This document shows positions 1-6,553 of a stretch of 10,765 bases of DNA, piece after piece (positions within the stretch are counted from its first letter, which is position 1; every line of letters begins with the position of its first letter). The notes under the pieces are model-generated. The model was not told the origin of the DNA. It did not search any database and worked only from the letters and a program-made list of their open reading frames with translations. Where the stretch lies: positions 1 to 10,765 of the forward strand of contig JAGADM010000046.1 in NCBI GenBank assembly GCA_017613595.1. The letters are read 5' to 3'. This DNA is from Lachnospiraceae bacterium. GTDB lineage: Bacteria; Bacillota_A; Clostridia; Lachnospirales; Lachnospiraceae. The position numbers and the translations under genes are program-made.

Positions 1-25
1 TATCACAAATCTCACATTTTGCCAT
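1..25 (-). CDS. rpmB: 50S ribosomal protein L28, N-terminal fragment
   Basis: Only the first eight codons lie inside the window. They read MAKCEICD, which matches the N-terminus of the zinc-binding-type L28 of Clostridia, where an early Cys-x-x-Cys pair is typical. L28 is a component of the large ribosomal subunit. The ATG at 25-23 is preceded by a strong Shine-Dalgarno complement (AGGAGGTG at 34-41) and by its own promoter at 79-107, so the gene can be expressed independently of the ytfJ operon upstream. The identification rests on eight residues plus good initiation signals. It is likely but not certain. Confidence 0.75.
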
Positions 26-78
26 GATACAAGCACCTCCTTCACTTGTGAATTGGTTGCAATAACCCGAACATTCAC

Positions 79-107
79 ATAATAACAGAAACACTTTTTA
101 AATGCAA
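79..107 (-). promoter_or_regulatory. Sigma-A promoter for rpmB
   Basis: On the minus strand TTGCAT (102-107) and TATTAT (79-84) are separated by exactly 17 bp. This is a good sigma-A arrangement that would start transcription about 45 nt ahead of the L28 start codon. No convincing terminator separates ytfJ from this promoter, so some read-through from the upstream operon is possible. Confidence 0.65.
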
Positions 108-151
108 GAACTTTTTTCACGCATTTTCAAAGCTTTTTTCGGGCATTCTGC

Positions 152-592
152 CTATTCGCTCTTAAGGAGTTCCTGCGCCGCCTCATCCACCTTGCTGTCA
201 TCGATGTTGAGGTCCTTGTCCTTCTTGGAGAACATGGCCTTCACACGGGTGATAACCTCGGGAGCCATGTCAACGATTCTCGTAAGCGTATCGGTATCCT
301 TAACCGTGATCAGTCTCGTATTGCCGTCCTTGATAACCAGGATTGCGTTCGGGGAAAGCTTTCCGCCGAGTCCGCCCGCCACGCGGTCGCGCAGCGTGTT
401 GCTCTTGTTATCGGATTCCTTCTTGGCATCCTTATTGAACGCGCCGGCCGCAACGCCGAACGTTACATCCACAAGCGGAAGAAGCACGGTGCCGTCATCC
501 ATGCGGATTGCCTCGCCTACTACGCTCTTCGTGGTAACAAATCCTTCCATCCCCTTTAAAAGTCCCTGTACGGTTTCGTTTACATTAGCCAT
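152..592 (-). CDS. ytfJ: YtfJ/GerW family sporulation protein
   Basis: This 146-residue soluble protein has the family hallmarks: an N-terminal helix (MANVNETVQGLLKGMEGF), the segment VVGEAI, the phrase TVLLPLVDVTFGVAAG at about 35-50, a Gly-rich GGLGGK stretch at 73-78, and a core ending in LSPNAILVIKDG. The acidic and lysine-rich tail is variable in the family. In Bacillus subtilis YtfJ (GerW) is a sporulation protein needed for normal L-alanine germination. Its biochemical role is unknown, and some relatives occur in non-sporulating bacteria. The ATG at 592-590 follows a modest AGGAA site at 602-606. The gene lies 60 nt after a DUF2953 gene, the same pairing as ytfI-ytfJ in bacilli, which strengthens both assignments. 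Confidence 0.88.
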   Translation of the reverse strand: MANVNETVQGLLKGMEGFVTTKSVVGEAIRMDDGTVLLPLVDVTFGVAAGAFNKDAKKESDNKSNTLRDRVAGGLGGKLSPNAILVIKDGNTRLITVKDTDTLTRIVDMAPEVITRVKAMFSKKDKDLNIDDSKVDEAAQELLKSE

Positions 593-652
593 AATCTTCT
601 GTTCCTTTCCACTTGTGATTTATTTTGTTCTGCCTGTTGTACGAGATTGCCG

Positions 653-1819
653 CTATGCCGCCCCGGCGAAGATTTCCTTGGCCTCATCGGGCGTCTCCAT
701 AATGGTTTCCTTAACCTTCTTCGCTTCGTCGATCACCTTGCGGATGTTCTTATCGCGGTAAAGGCTGATGGCCCGCGTGAGGAATCCCCACAGCCTTATC
801 CTTCCCTTGAGATATACATCTCCGCTCGCGACAAGTTTTCCTTCAAAGGAAGGCGTCAGCGCGAACCGGTCGGCGATCAGTATGTACCACGGCGAGATTG
901 CCGCGCATATTTCGCCGGTCAGCGACGGATCGTCGAGACCGAACGTAAGGCTTCCGCTGTACTTCTTCGGACAAATGTGCTTCAAAACCCACACAAGCAC
1001 TTTCCATGCCTTTTTAATTGCCTTTTTCGTGGATTTCTTGGTAATGTACTTCTCAAGAAGTCCTTTCTTCTTCCGTAACAGGATCAGCAACGCTTCGAAC
1101 GATTCGAGCAGGTCGGTTACCTTTTTGCTGACCTTGTCCTTTATGCCCTTAATCTTCTCGGAAAGCTTGCCTTTGGGCTTCTCTCCGTCTTCTTCACCGG
1201 GTGCTTCGGCGCTTTCCTCTTCGGAGCCTTCCGGCTTTTCTTCGGGCTTTGCGCCTTCCTCCGGTTTCGCCGCTTCATCATCGGGCTTTACGGAAGTCTC
1301 GGGCTTACCGGATGCCGCTTCAGGCTTGGCTTCAGGCTTGGCGTCCGCTTCAGCTGCGGGCTTTGATCCGGGCTTGCTGCCGGTATCGGATGCGGCTTCC
1401 GGTTTGCTTTCAGCACTCTCCGGCTTACTCTCCGTTCCGTCGTTCTCTCCGCCGGAATCGGGTTTATCACCGGAAGCACTGTCGCCCTCTGCTTCTTCCT
1501 TATCCTCATCCCCGGTATCATCGTCTCCGGGCTTTTTAATTGCCTTCTTAACGGGTATTCCGAACACCTTCAGGATGTAGCCGTTCTTATCTTCGGTCCC
1601 GTCGGGCGTCTTATCGAACAGGTATTGGAAGCAGACAATCCGGAACAGCCAGCGCACCTTGACGAGCGCGTGGACCGTCGGTCCGTCCTTATCCCCGTCC
1701 GCCGTTATCTCATACTTAAACGCACAGAACAGAAGCGCCGCCAGGATCAGAAGGACAAGCAGAATAATCGCAAGAAGCGTTATTCCAAGTATCTTTAAAA
1801 TCAGTAAAACGATACTCAC
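653..1819 (-). CDS. DUF2953 (YtfI-like) membrane-anchored protein with KPEA-rich insertion
   Basis: This 388-residue protein has one strong N-terminal membrane segment (about residues 4-34, with several LLxLL clusters). A short conserved part follows (VRWLFRIVCFQYLF, then YILKVFGIPVKKA), then a low-complexity stretch at about 97-218 dominated by Lys, Pro, Glu, Ala, Ser and Asp with repeated KPE/KPEA units. A basic helical region comes next, and the C-terminal DUF2953 signature at about 287-345 contains GSLTFGLDDPSLTGEICAAI. The family is usually around 200-250 residues, so the insertion accounts for most of the extra length. The start is a GTG (1819-1817) because no ATG exists before the last 40 codons. 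A near-perfect AAGGAGGA (1823-1830) lies only 3-4 nt upstream, a tight spacing. Function is unknown. Sitting directly ahead of ytfJ suggests a role linked to YtfJ at the membrane. Confidence 0.8.
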   Translation of the reverse strand: MSIVLLILKILGITLLAIILLVLLILAALLFCAFKYEITADGDKDGPTVHALVKVRWLFRIVCFQYLFDKTPDGTEDKNGYILKVFGIPVKKAIKKPGDDDTGDEDKEEAEGDSASGDKPDSGGENDGTESKPESAESKPEAASDTGSKPGSKPAAEADAKPEAKPEAASGKPETSVKPDDEAAKPEEGAKPEEKPEGSEEESAEAPGEEDGEKPKGKLSEKIKGIKDKVSKKVTDLLESFEALLILLRKKKGLLEKYITKKSTKKAIKKAWKVLVWVLKHICPKKYSGSLTFGLDDPSLTGEICAAISPWYILIADRFALTPSFEGKLVASGDVYLKGRIRLWGFLTRAISLYRDKNIRKVIDEAKKVKETIMETPDEAKEIFAGAA

Positions 1820-1897
1820 GTCTCCTCCTTTCGTTCCGATGCGGTTTTATCCCACAGCCTGCGGACTGCTCCGCCCTGCCTTTCGGACAATGCGTAT

Positions 1898-2209
1898 TTA
1901 TTTCAGAAAATACTTCTCCACGTCAAATGCGCCGGTCTCCCGGTACACTTCCCCTATCATGCTCTCAACAAGCTTGAGCGCATTCTCGCGGCCTTCGCTG
2001 ACGCCGAGAATCGTAATATCGTGGTCTTTGGCTTCCAGACGGAGCGCGAAAAGCGGGATTACTTCAAGAATGCCGCTTCCGGTCGTCGGAAGGATCACGC
2101 AGTAAAGCGTACGTTCGGAAGGATGCCGCTTTGTAAGCTGCGCGGTCATCTTCTTACGCTTTTCCTCCTGTTCGGCAGGGATGATCAGATTTTTGCTGAT
2201 GGTAATCAT
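1898..2209 (-). CDS. Conserved-looking hypothetical protein, 103 aa
   Basis: This small soluble protein has no membrane segment. Its charged N-terminus (MITISKNLIIPAEQEEKRKK) is followed by an alternating beta/helix pattern: RTLYCVILPTT, GILEVIPLFALRL, HDITILGVSEG, then an amphipathic helix ENALKLVESMIGEVY. It has no recognisable catalytic motif. The ATG at 2209-2207 overlaps the TGA of the 462-residue gene upstream as ATGA. A GGAGG at 2220-2224 sits 10 nt before it, so translational coupling is likely and the full-length start is preferred over the internal Met at residue 21. The next gene follows after 78 nt. I do not recognise a family with a known function, but the compact operon position and organised secondary structure indicate a real gene. 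Confidence 0.75.
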   Translation of the reverse strand: MITISKNLIIPAEQEEKRKKMTAQLTKRHPSERTLYCVILPTTGSGILEVIPLFALRLEAKDHDITILGVSEGRENALKLVESMIGEVYRETGAFDVEKYFLK

Positions 2210-3594
2210 GATTTCGCCGCCTCCGTATCGGGCTCACTGTCCGCGCTTAAAAGGCTTCGAAGCATCTCCGCCGCGCCGCGCTTCTCACCGACATTGCTGC
2301 AGTTGTGAAGCGATTGGAGCACGTAATTCATAACTTCCGTATGGGAATTGAAGAATACCGGCAGTTCCTTGAGAACCGAAGCCATAACCGAACGGTTGTA
2401 GCCGCGCGACCGGCCTTCGAGTCCCTTCGCAAGCGTCTCAATCGTCTCCGCGGCAACGCTCTCAAGCTTCTCGGGCGTAACCATAACGATCTTCTGCTCA
2501 CTGAGTCTCGCGAAAAGCGAGGTCGACATCAGTTTCTTCGCAAGAAGAATCTGCATTCCGTCTTCGCTTTCGGCAAATGCGGCGTCATGCTCGCGATATG
2601 CGTCAATCTTCGCTTCCTCTTTCAATACCTGCTCGGAAAGCTGCTCCATGCGGCCTTCCATGAAGGCAAATGCGGGTGCCAGCTCGCCTTCCGAAAGAGC
2701 GATCTGCCGTCCGCCGAGAATATTCAAACCGAATTCCGTAATCGAGCCGACCGCGGGAAGCATAAGCCCCTTTGTCTGCCCGTCGGCATTGTCCTTATCG
2801 AGAAGTGCAATCGTATAGAACGCATTCACGCACTCCTGCAACGCCATCAGATACTCCGTGCATTCGCCGAGATCGCTGCCGCACTCCGTAACGGTATCCT
2901 GCAGGCTGAGGCATGTATCCATGTCCATTTCCGCATCGACCGTCTTCTTCTCGAGCATGTCGATCAGCCGGCCGTACTCTTCGAATACCTTGTCCGTCGG
3001 ACGATCCTGCATGGCCGCCGCGGAAACAATACGGTAGCGGAAGCCCTCAAGAGCGTCCACATCGGAGTTTCCGTAAATCGTAAAGGCCTCTTTTACGAGG
3101 TCGAAAAAGCGGGATTTCGTAATGCGCACCGGCAGCTGCGAAACCATCATCTGGATCCGGAGGTTCACCTCGGCCGCGTCCTTCGCGTCGAAAATCTTAC
3201 GAAGAAGGTCTCTTGCCTCCTCCTCGTCGTCAAACGGCTCCCCGTTGTCCGAAAGCGAATATTCCACGCGGTTCAGCAGGTATTCGTAAATCGTCAGCGA
3301 GTCGCTGAACACCTGAATCTGCTCGGAACGGCGCACGATCTTCTCGCGGATCGCGCTCATCTCGGAAAGGATCGACTCCCGCGCGCTCTCGCCGCGGTCC
3401 GAATAGCTGCGGATTGCCTCTAAAAGGCGTCCGTACAGCGTATTGGTCTCTCCCTGCAGTCCGGTAAATTCCATTCCGTACCGCCCGTCCCGAACGGCCT
3501 CCGTGAGGTCGTAAAGATGTGCGGTCAGATTCATCCATGCAAGCGAATCATAAGCCTTCGAAAGCTTTTTGATCGCGTTATTGTCAGATTTCAT
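2206..3594 (-). CDS. Hypothetical all-helical protein, 462 aa
   Basis: This is a long, acidic, predominantly helical cytoplasmic protein with no signal peptide or membrane segment. Charged heptad-like stretches recur, for example ESILSEMSAIREKIVRRSEQ near residues 75-95, ARDLLRKIFDAKDAAEV near 127-143 and EQLSEQVLKEEAKIDAYREH in the middle-to-late part. The N-terminus (KKLSKAYDSLAWMNLTAHLY) looks like a conserved helical hairpin. No enzymatic motif or nucleotide-binding loop is visible. The ATG at 3594-3592 has AAGGA at 3605-3609, 10 nt upstream. The gene overlaps the next one by 4 nt and begins 110 nt after the rhomboid-like gene, so it is an internal operon gene. Function is unknown. A scaffold or regulatory role would be a guess. 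Confidence 0.75.
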   Translation of the reverse strand: MKSDNNAIKKLSKAYDSLAWMNLTAHLYDLTEAVRDGRYGMEFTGLQGETNTLYGRLLEAIRSYSDRGESARESILSEMSAIREKIVRRSEQIQVFSDSLTIYEYLLNRVEYSLSDNGEPFDDEEEARDLLRKIFDAKDAAEVNLRIQMMVSQLPVRITKSRFFDLVKEAFTIYGNSDVDALEGFRYRIVSAAAMQDRPTDKVFEEYGRLIDMLEKKTVDAEMDMDTCLSLQDTVTECGSDLGECTEYLMALQECVNAFYTIALLDKDNADGQTKGLMLPAVGSITEFGLNILGGRQIALSEGELAPAFAFMEGRMEQLSEQVLKEEAKIDAYREHDAAFAESEDGMQILLAKKLMSTSLFARLSEQKIVMVTPEKLESVAAETIETLAKGLEGRSRGYNRSVMASVLKELPVFFNSHTEVMNYVLQSLHNCSNVGEKRGAAEMLRSLLSADSEPDTEAAKS

Positions 3595-3704
3595 AAACTA
3601 TCGTTCCTTAATATTGTATTCTTATCGTTCCGCATACGAAACGCATCAATCATTCCGGCCTGCAAGGCGCGCTGTCCGCTCCGCCGGGCTTTTTCAAAGG
3701 CGCA

Positions 3705-4664
3705 TTATTCGTTCTGTCCGTCATTGTCCCCGGAAGCGGGCGTTTCGTCCTTCTTCTCTCTTACAACGTGTACATGCGTGTAAAGGTGATCCATGCAGTA
3801 CTCGTAGTTGCCTTCGCATTTGCTGCAGAAACGGAACTCCAGTTCCGGATCATCCAGCTCGGTGCGGCCGCAGACCACGCAGCGGTGACGCGTGATAACC
3901 GTCTTGCCGGAACTGCCGGTTCCGACCACCTGTGCCTCGCGCTCACCCTTACGGACTTCCGCGGCATACTCAAACCGCCGTTTGAGATGCTTCATCGTGC
4001 CCTTCCGGTACTTTCTCGTATTGATAAAGAACAGTACGAAGTTCAAAACCGCGACGAAAAATGCCACAGCCATAAAGATTCCGACCTGTTCGCCGGAAAG
4101 AAGCAGATTTACAATGGTAAAGACATGAATGCCTGCGTATAAGATACCGATGTACTTAACCTTCACCGGGATGATGAAGAACAGCAGCAGCGCTACCTCG
4201 GAGAACTCCACGGAAAACGCTAAGAACATCGAAAGGTTGATGTAATCAAGCGGAATCGGATACGAGAGGCCCGTTCCGGTCGCAATCCTCATTCCCGCAT
4301 AGATGATCAGCACCGCGAGAATGTTGAAAAGAATGCCTGAAAAATAGAACAGATTGAACCGGAAGCTGCCCCATAGTCTCTCTAATGTCGTTCCGATAAA
4401 GTAATACAGATACAGCGAAATCAGCATAAAAAGAATGCCGAGTCCGTCCTGCGTATCATAATTGATCGGCTGGATCAGGAACGTCAGCAGACGCCATACC
4501 TGTCCCTTCAGGAACACCTTATCGACATCGAACATCAGCCAGTCATAGTAAAACTGCGGGCTCATCATCGAAATCAGCCACCCTACGACATAGGCGGCTG
4601 TTATATATCTCATTAAGTTCTTAATCGCGTACTTTCCGAACTTTTTTTCAAGGCGATAGATCAT
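3705..4664 (-). CDS. Rhomboid-fold membrane protein with C-terminal CxxC/CxxC module, probably proteolytically inactive
   Basis: The 319-residue protein has about six hydrophobic segments (roughly 18-34, 74-91, 103-123, 141-166, 171-190 and 193-214). The phrase GQVWRLLTFLIQP at 54-66 resembles the WR-containing first loop of rhomboid proteases, and GTTLERLWGSFRFNLFYFSG at 91-110 resembles the rhomboid segment leading into the third membrane helix. The catalytic GxSG serine motif is absent (the fourth segment reads YINLSMFLAF), although a His at 180 lies in AGIHVF, so it is most likely a non-proteolytic rhomboid relative. The cytosolic tail holds C262-x2-C265 and C280-x2-C283 with further Cys/His residues at 290-299, a probable zinc ribbon. 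It is the first gene of the leftward cluster, behind a consensus promoter. Substrate or partner is unknown. Confidence 0.75.
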   Translation of the reverse strand: MIYRLEKKFGKYAIKNLMRYITAAYVVGWLISMMSPQFYYDWLMFDVDKVFLKGQVWRLLTFLIQPINYDTQDGLGILFMLISLYLYYFIGTTLERLWGSFRFNLFYFSGILFNILAVLIIYAGMRIATGTGLSYPIPLDYINLSMFLAFSVEFSEVALLLFFIIPVKVKYIGILYAGIHVFTIVNLLLSGEQVGIFMAVAFFVAVLNFVLFFINTRKYRKGTMKHLKRRFEYAAEVRKGEREAQVVGTGSSGKTVITRHRCVVCGRTELDDPELEFRFCSKCEGNYEYCMDHLYTHVHVVREKKDETPASGDNDGQNE

Positions 4665-4725
4665 CTTCTCTTATACTCCCTGTTCCCCTCTTCCGCGCCG
4701 GAACAACTCATAAATATTCTAGTAT

Positions 4726-4754
4726 ATTATAAATATTTTCAATGGTAATGTCAA
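4726..4754 (-). promoter_or_regulatory. Perfect-consensus sigma-A promoter for the leftward five-gene cluster
   Basis: The minus strand carries TTGACA (4749-4754), a 17-bp spacer, and TATAAT (4726-4731). All twelve positions match the vegetative consensus. Transcription would start near 4719, about 55 nt before the rhomboid-like start codon. This implies strong constitutive expression of the cluster rather than control only by a sporulation sigma factor. Confidence 0.85.
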
Positions 4755-4757
4755 ATG

Positions 4758-4773
4758 TAATATGTTATATTAT
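4758..4773 (+). promoter_or_regulatory. Candidate promoter for rqcH (extended -10)
   Basis: TG-T-TATATT at 4763-4771 fits an extended -10 element and would give a leader of only about 15 nt. An overlapping alternative is TTTTCA (4736-4741), 16 bp, TAATAT (4758-4763). Both lie beside or across the -35 box of the divergent minus-strand promoter, so polymerases starting in the two directions would compete for the same DNA. Confidence 0.45.
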
Positions 4774-4792
4774 GCGTGGGAGGATAACCAAA

Positions 4793-6553
4793 ATGGCATT
4801 TGACGGCATCACACTTTCCGCTCTTGTTTCCGAATGGAAACGCGTACTTTCGGGCGGCCGCATCCAGAAGATCAGCCAGCCCGAAGCCGATGAGCTTTTT
4901 CTTACCATTAAGACCGACAGTTCTTATTATCTGCAGCTTTCCGCAAGCGCTTCGCTGCCTCTCGCGTGCCTTCGCGACGAGACCAAAGCGGCTCCGATGA
5001 CCGCACCCGCGTTCTGCATGCTGCTTCGTAAACACTTAAACGGAGCCCGGATTCTCGACATCCTGCAGCCCGACCTCGAGCGCGTCGTGCAGTTCCGCCT
5101 GCAGCACCTGAACGAGATGGGCGACACGTGCGTAAAGTACCTGATCGTCGAGCTGATGGGCAAATATTCGAACATCATTTTCACGACCGAGGATTTTCAG
5201 ATTATCGACAGTATCAAGAGGGTCAATTCGTTCGTAAGCTCCGTCCGGGAAGTACTGCCCGGCAAACCCTGGTTCATTCCGAAGACCGACGGGAAGCACT
5301 CTCTTCTTTCGGAAACTCCTTCGGAACTCTGTGACGCGCTGACCGCGCAGAGCGGACCGGTTTCCACGGCAATCTACCGCACCGTTACCGGTTTAAGCCC
5401 GGTTATCGCGAACGAACTCTGCTGCCGCGCCGGCATCAATCCGGAGCTGCCCGCGTCCGAACTATCCGAAAATGACCGTGCGGCGCTTGCCGAGATCCTC
5501 GGCTGGCTTCGTCAGCGGATTGAAACGGAATCCTACACCCCCGTCATCTATAAAAAAGACGGGGTGCCTGTGGAATTTGCCCCGCTTCCGCTCCGCACCT
5601 TTACGGATTACCCGGAGTACGAGGTCATCGAGAAGTCTTCGATCAGCGACGTCGTACTCGGCTACTATCAGGAGAAGGACGCCGTAACGCGTATGCGGGC
5701 CAAATCGGCCGATCTCCGTAAGACCGTGCAGAACGCAATCGAACGTACCGCGAAGAAGCTCGATCTGCAGCGCAAGCAGATGGACGGTACCCGCAAGAAG
5801 GACCGCTTCCGTGTGTACGGCGAACTGCTGACGACCTACGGCTATTCCGCCGAGCCCGGCAGCAAATCCTTCACCTGCACGAACTATTACGACAACACCG
5901 AGACCACCATTCCGCTTGATCCGACGCTTACGGCTCTCGAGAATGCGAAGAAGTATTTTGATAAATACGCAAAGCTCCGCCGAACCGGCGAGGCGCTTAC
6001 CGAGCAGCTTGCGGCAAGCGAGGCCGAACTCAATCATCTCGAATCGGTAAGAGAGTCGCTCGCATTTGCCTGCGCCGAAGCCGACCTGAACCAGATCAAG
6101 GCTGAGCTAACCGACTGCGGCTACCTGAAATTCCACCGGGAGGCCGGCGCGAAGAAGGCCCGTCCGCAGAAGAGCAGGCCCTACCATTACCGCACAAAAG
6201 ACGGTTTCGACCTCTATGTCGGCAAGAATAACTACCAGAACGACGACCTGACCTTTAATCTCGCAAGCGGCGGCGACTGGTGGTTCCACGCGAAGGGAAT
6301 CCCCGGCTCGCACGTAATTCTAAAGACCGGCGGCCGCGAAGTGCCCGACGAGCTGTTCAATATTGCGGGAAGTCTGGCCGCTTACTACTCTTCCGGACGC
6401 GAAGGCGGCGGCAAAGTCGAAGTCGACTACCTGCTCCGCAAGAACGTCAAGAAGCCGAACGGCGCGAAGCCCGGCTTTGTCGTTTACTACACAAACTACT
6501 CCCTGGTCGCGGCACCGGGAATTGATGAAACTCTGGAGGAAGTGAAAGAATGA
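4793..6553 (+). CDS. rqcH: RqcH (Rqc2/NFACT homologue), ribosome quality control
   Basis: The 586-residue protein is full length for bacterial RqcH, formerly annotated as fibronectin-binding protein. RqcH binds stalled 50S-peptidyl-tRNA and directs C-terminal alanine tailing. The order is an NFACT-N domain beginning MAFDGITLSALVSEW with FCMLLRKHLNGA near 74-86, a helix-hairpin-helix part (LSPVIANELCCRAGI near 191-205), a long coiled coil, and the NFACT-R domain with GGDWWFHAKGIPGSHV near 497-512. Where Bacillus RqcH has the functionally required Asp-Arg pair, this protein reads E96-R97 (DLERVV). The ATG at 4793 is chosen over upstream ATGs because it begins the conserved NFACT N-terminus and has GGGAGG at 4778-4783, 9 nt away. 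It overlaps the next gene by ATGA. Confidence 0.95.
   Translation: MAFDGITLSALVSEWKRVLSGGRIQKISQPEADELFLTIKTDSSYYLQLSASASLPLACLRDETKAAPMTAPAFCMLLRKHLNGARILDILQPDLERVVQFRLQHLNEMGDTCVKYLIVELMGKYSNIIFTTEDFQIIDSIKRVNSFVSSVREVLPGKPWFIPKTDGKHSLLSETPSELCDALTAQSGPVSTAIYRTVTGLSPVIANELCCRAGINPELPASELSENDRAALAEILGWLRQRIETESYTPVIYKKDGVPVEFAPLPLRTFTDYPEYEVIEKSSISDVVLGYYQEKDAVTRMRAKSADLRKTVQNAIERTAKKLDLQRKQMDGTRKKDRFRVYGELLTTYGYSAEPGSKSFTCTNYYDNTETTIPLDPTLTALENAKKYFDKYAKLRRTGEALTEQLAASEAELNHLESVRESLAFACAEADLNQIKAELTDCGYLKFHREAGAKKARPQKSRPYHYRTKDGFDLYVGKNNYQNDDLTFNLASGGDWWFHAKGIPGSHVILKTGGREVPDELFNIAGSLAAYYSSGREGGGKVEVDYLLRKNVKKPNGAKPGFVVYYTNYSLVAAPGIDETLEEVKE

Noticed and set aside
108..151. Terminator after ytfJ
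   Set aside because: Only a 4-bp GGCA/TGCC stem followed by an A-rich rather than T-rich run is seen on the minus strand, which is too weak to call.
102..761. Plus-strand open frame of 219 codons
   Set aside because: It covers ytfJ in antisense, crosses an intergenic region and the rpmB promoter, and has a serine-rich composition without domain features.
768..1580. Plus-strand open frame of 270 codons, Ser/Ala/Gly-rich
   Set aside because: It is the complement of the KPEA-rich coding repeat in the DUF2953 gene. Repetitive GC-rich DNA produces open shadow frames.
2305..3423. Long open frame on the plus strand (372 codons)
   Set aside because: It lies wholly antisense to the 462-residue minus-strand gene, has an Arg/His/Leu-rich shadow composition, no good ribosome binding site and no recognisable domain.
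5462..6037. Minus-strand open frame of 191 codons
   Set aside because: Antisense to the strongly identified rqcH, with no initiation signal.
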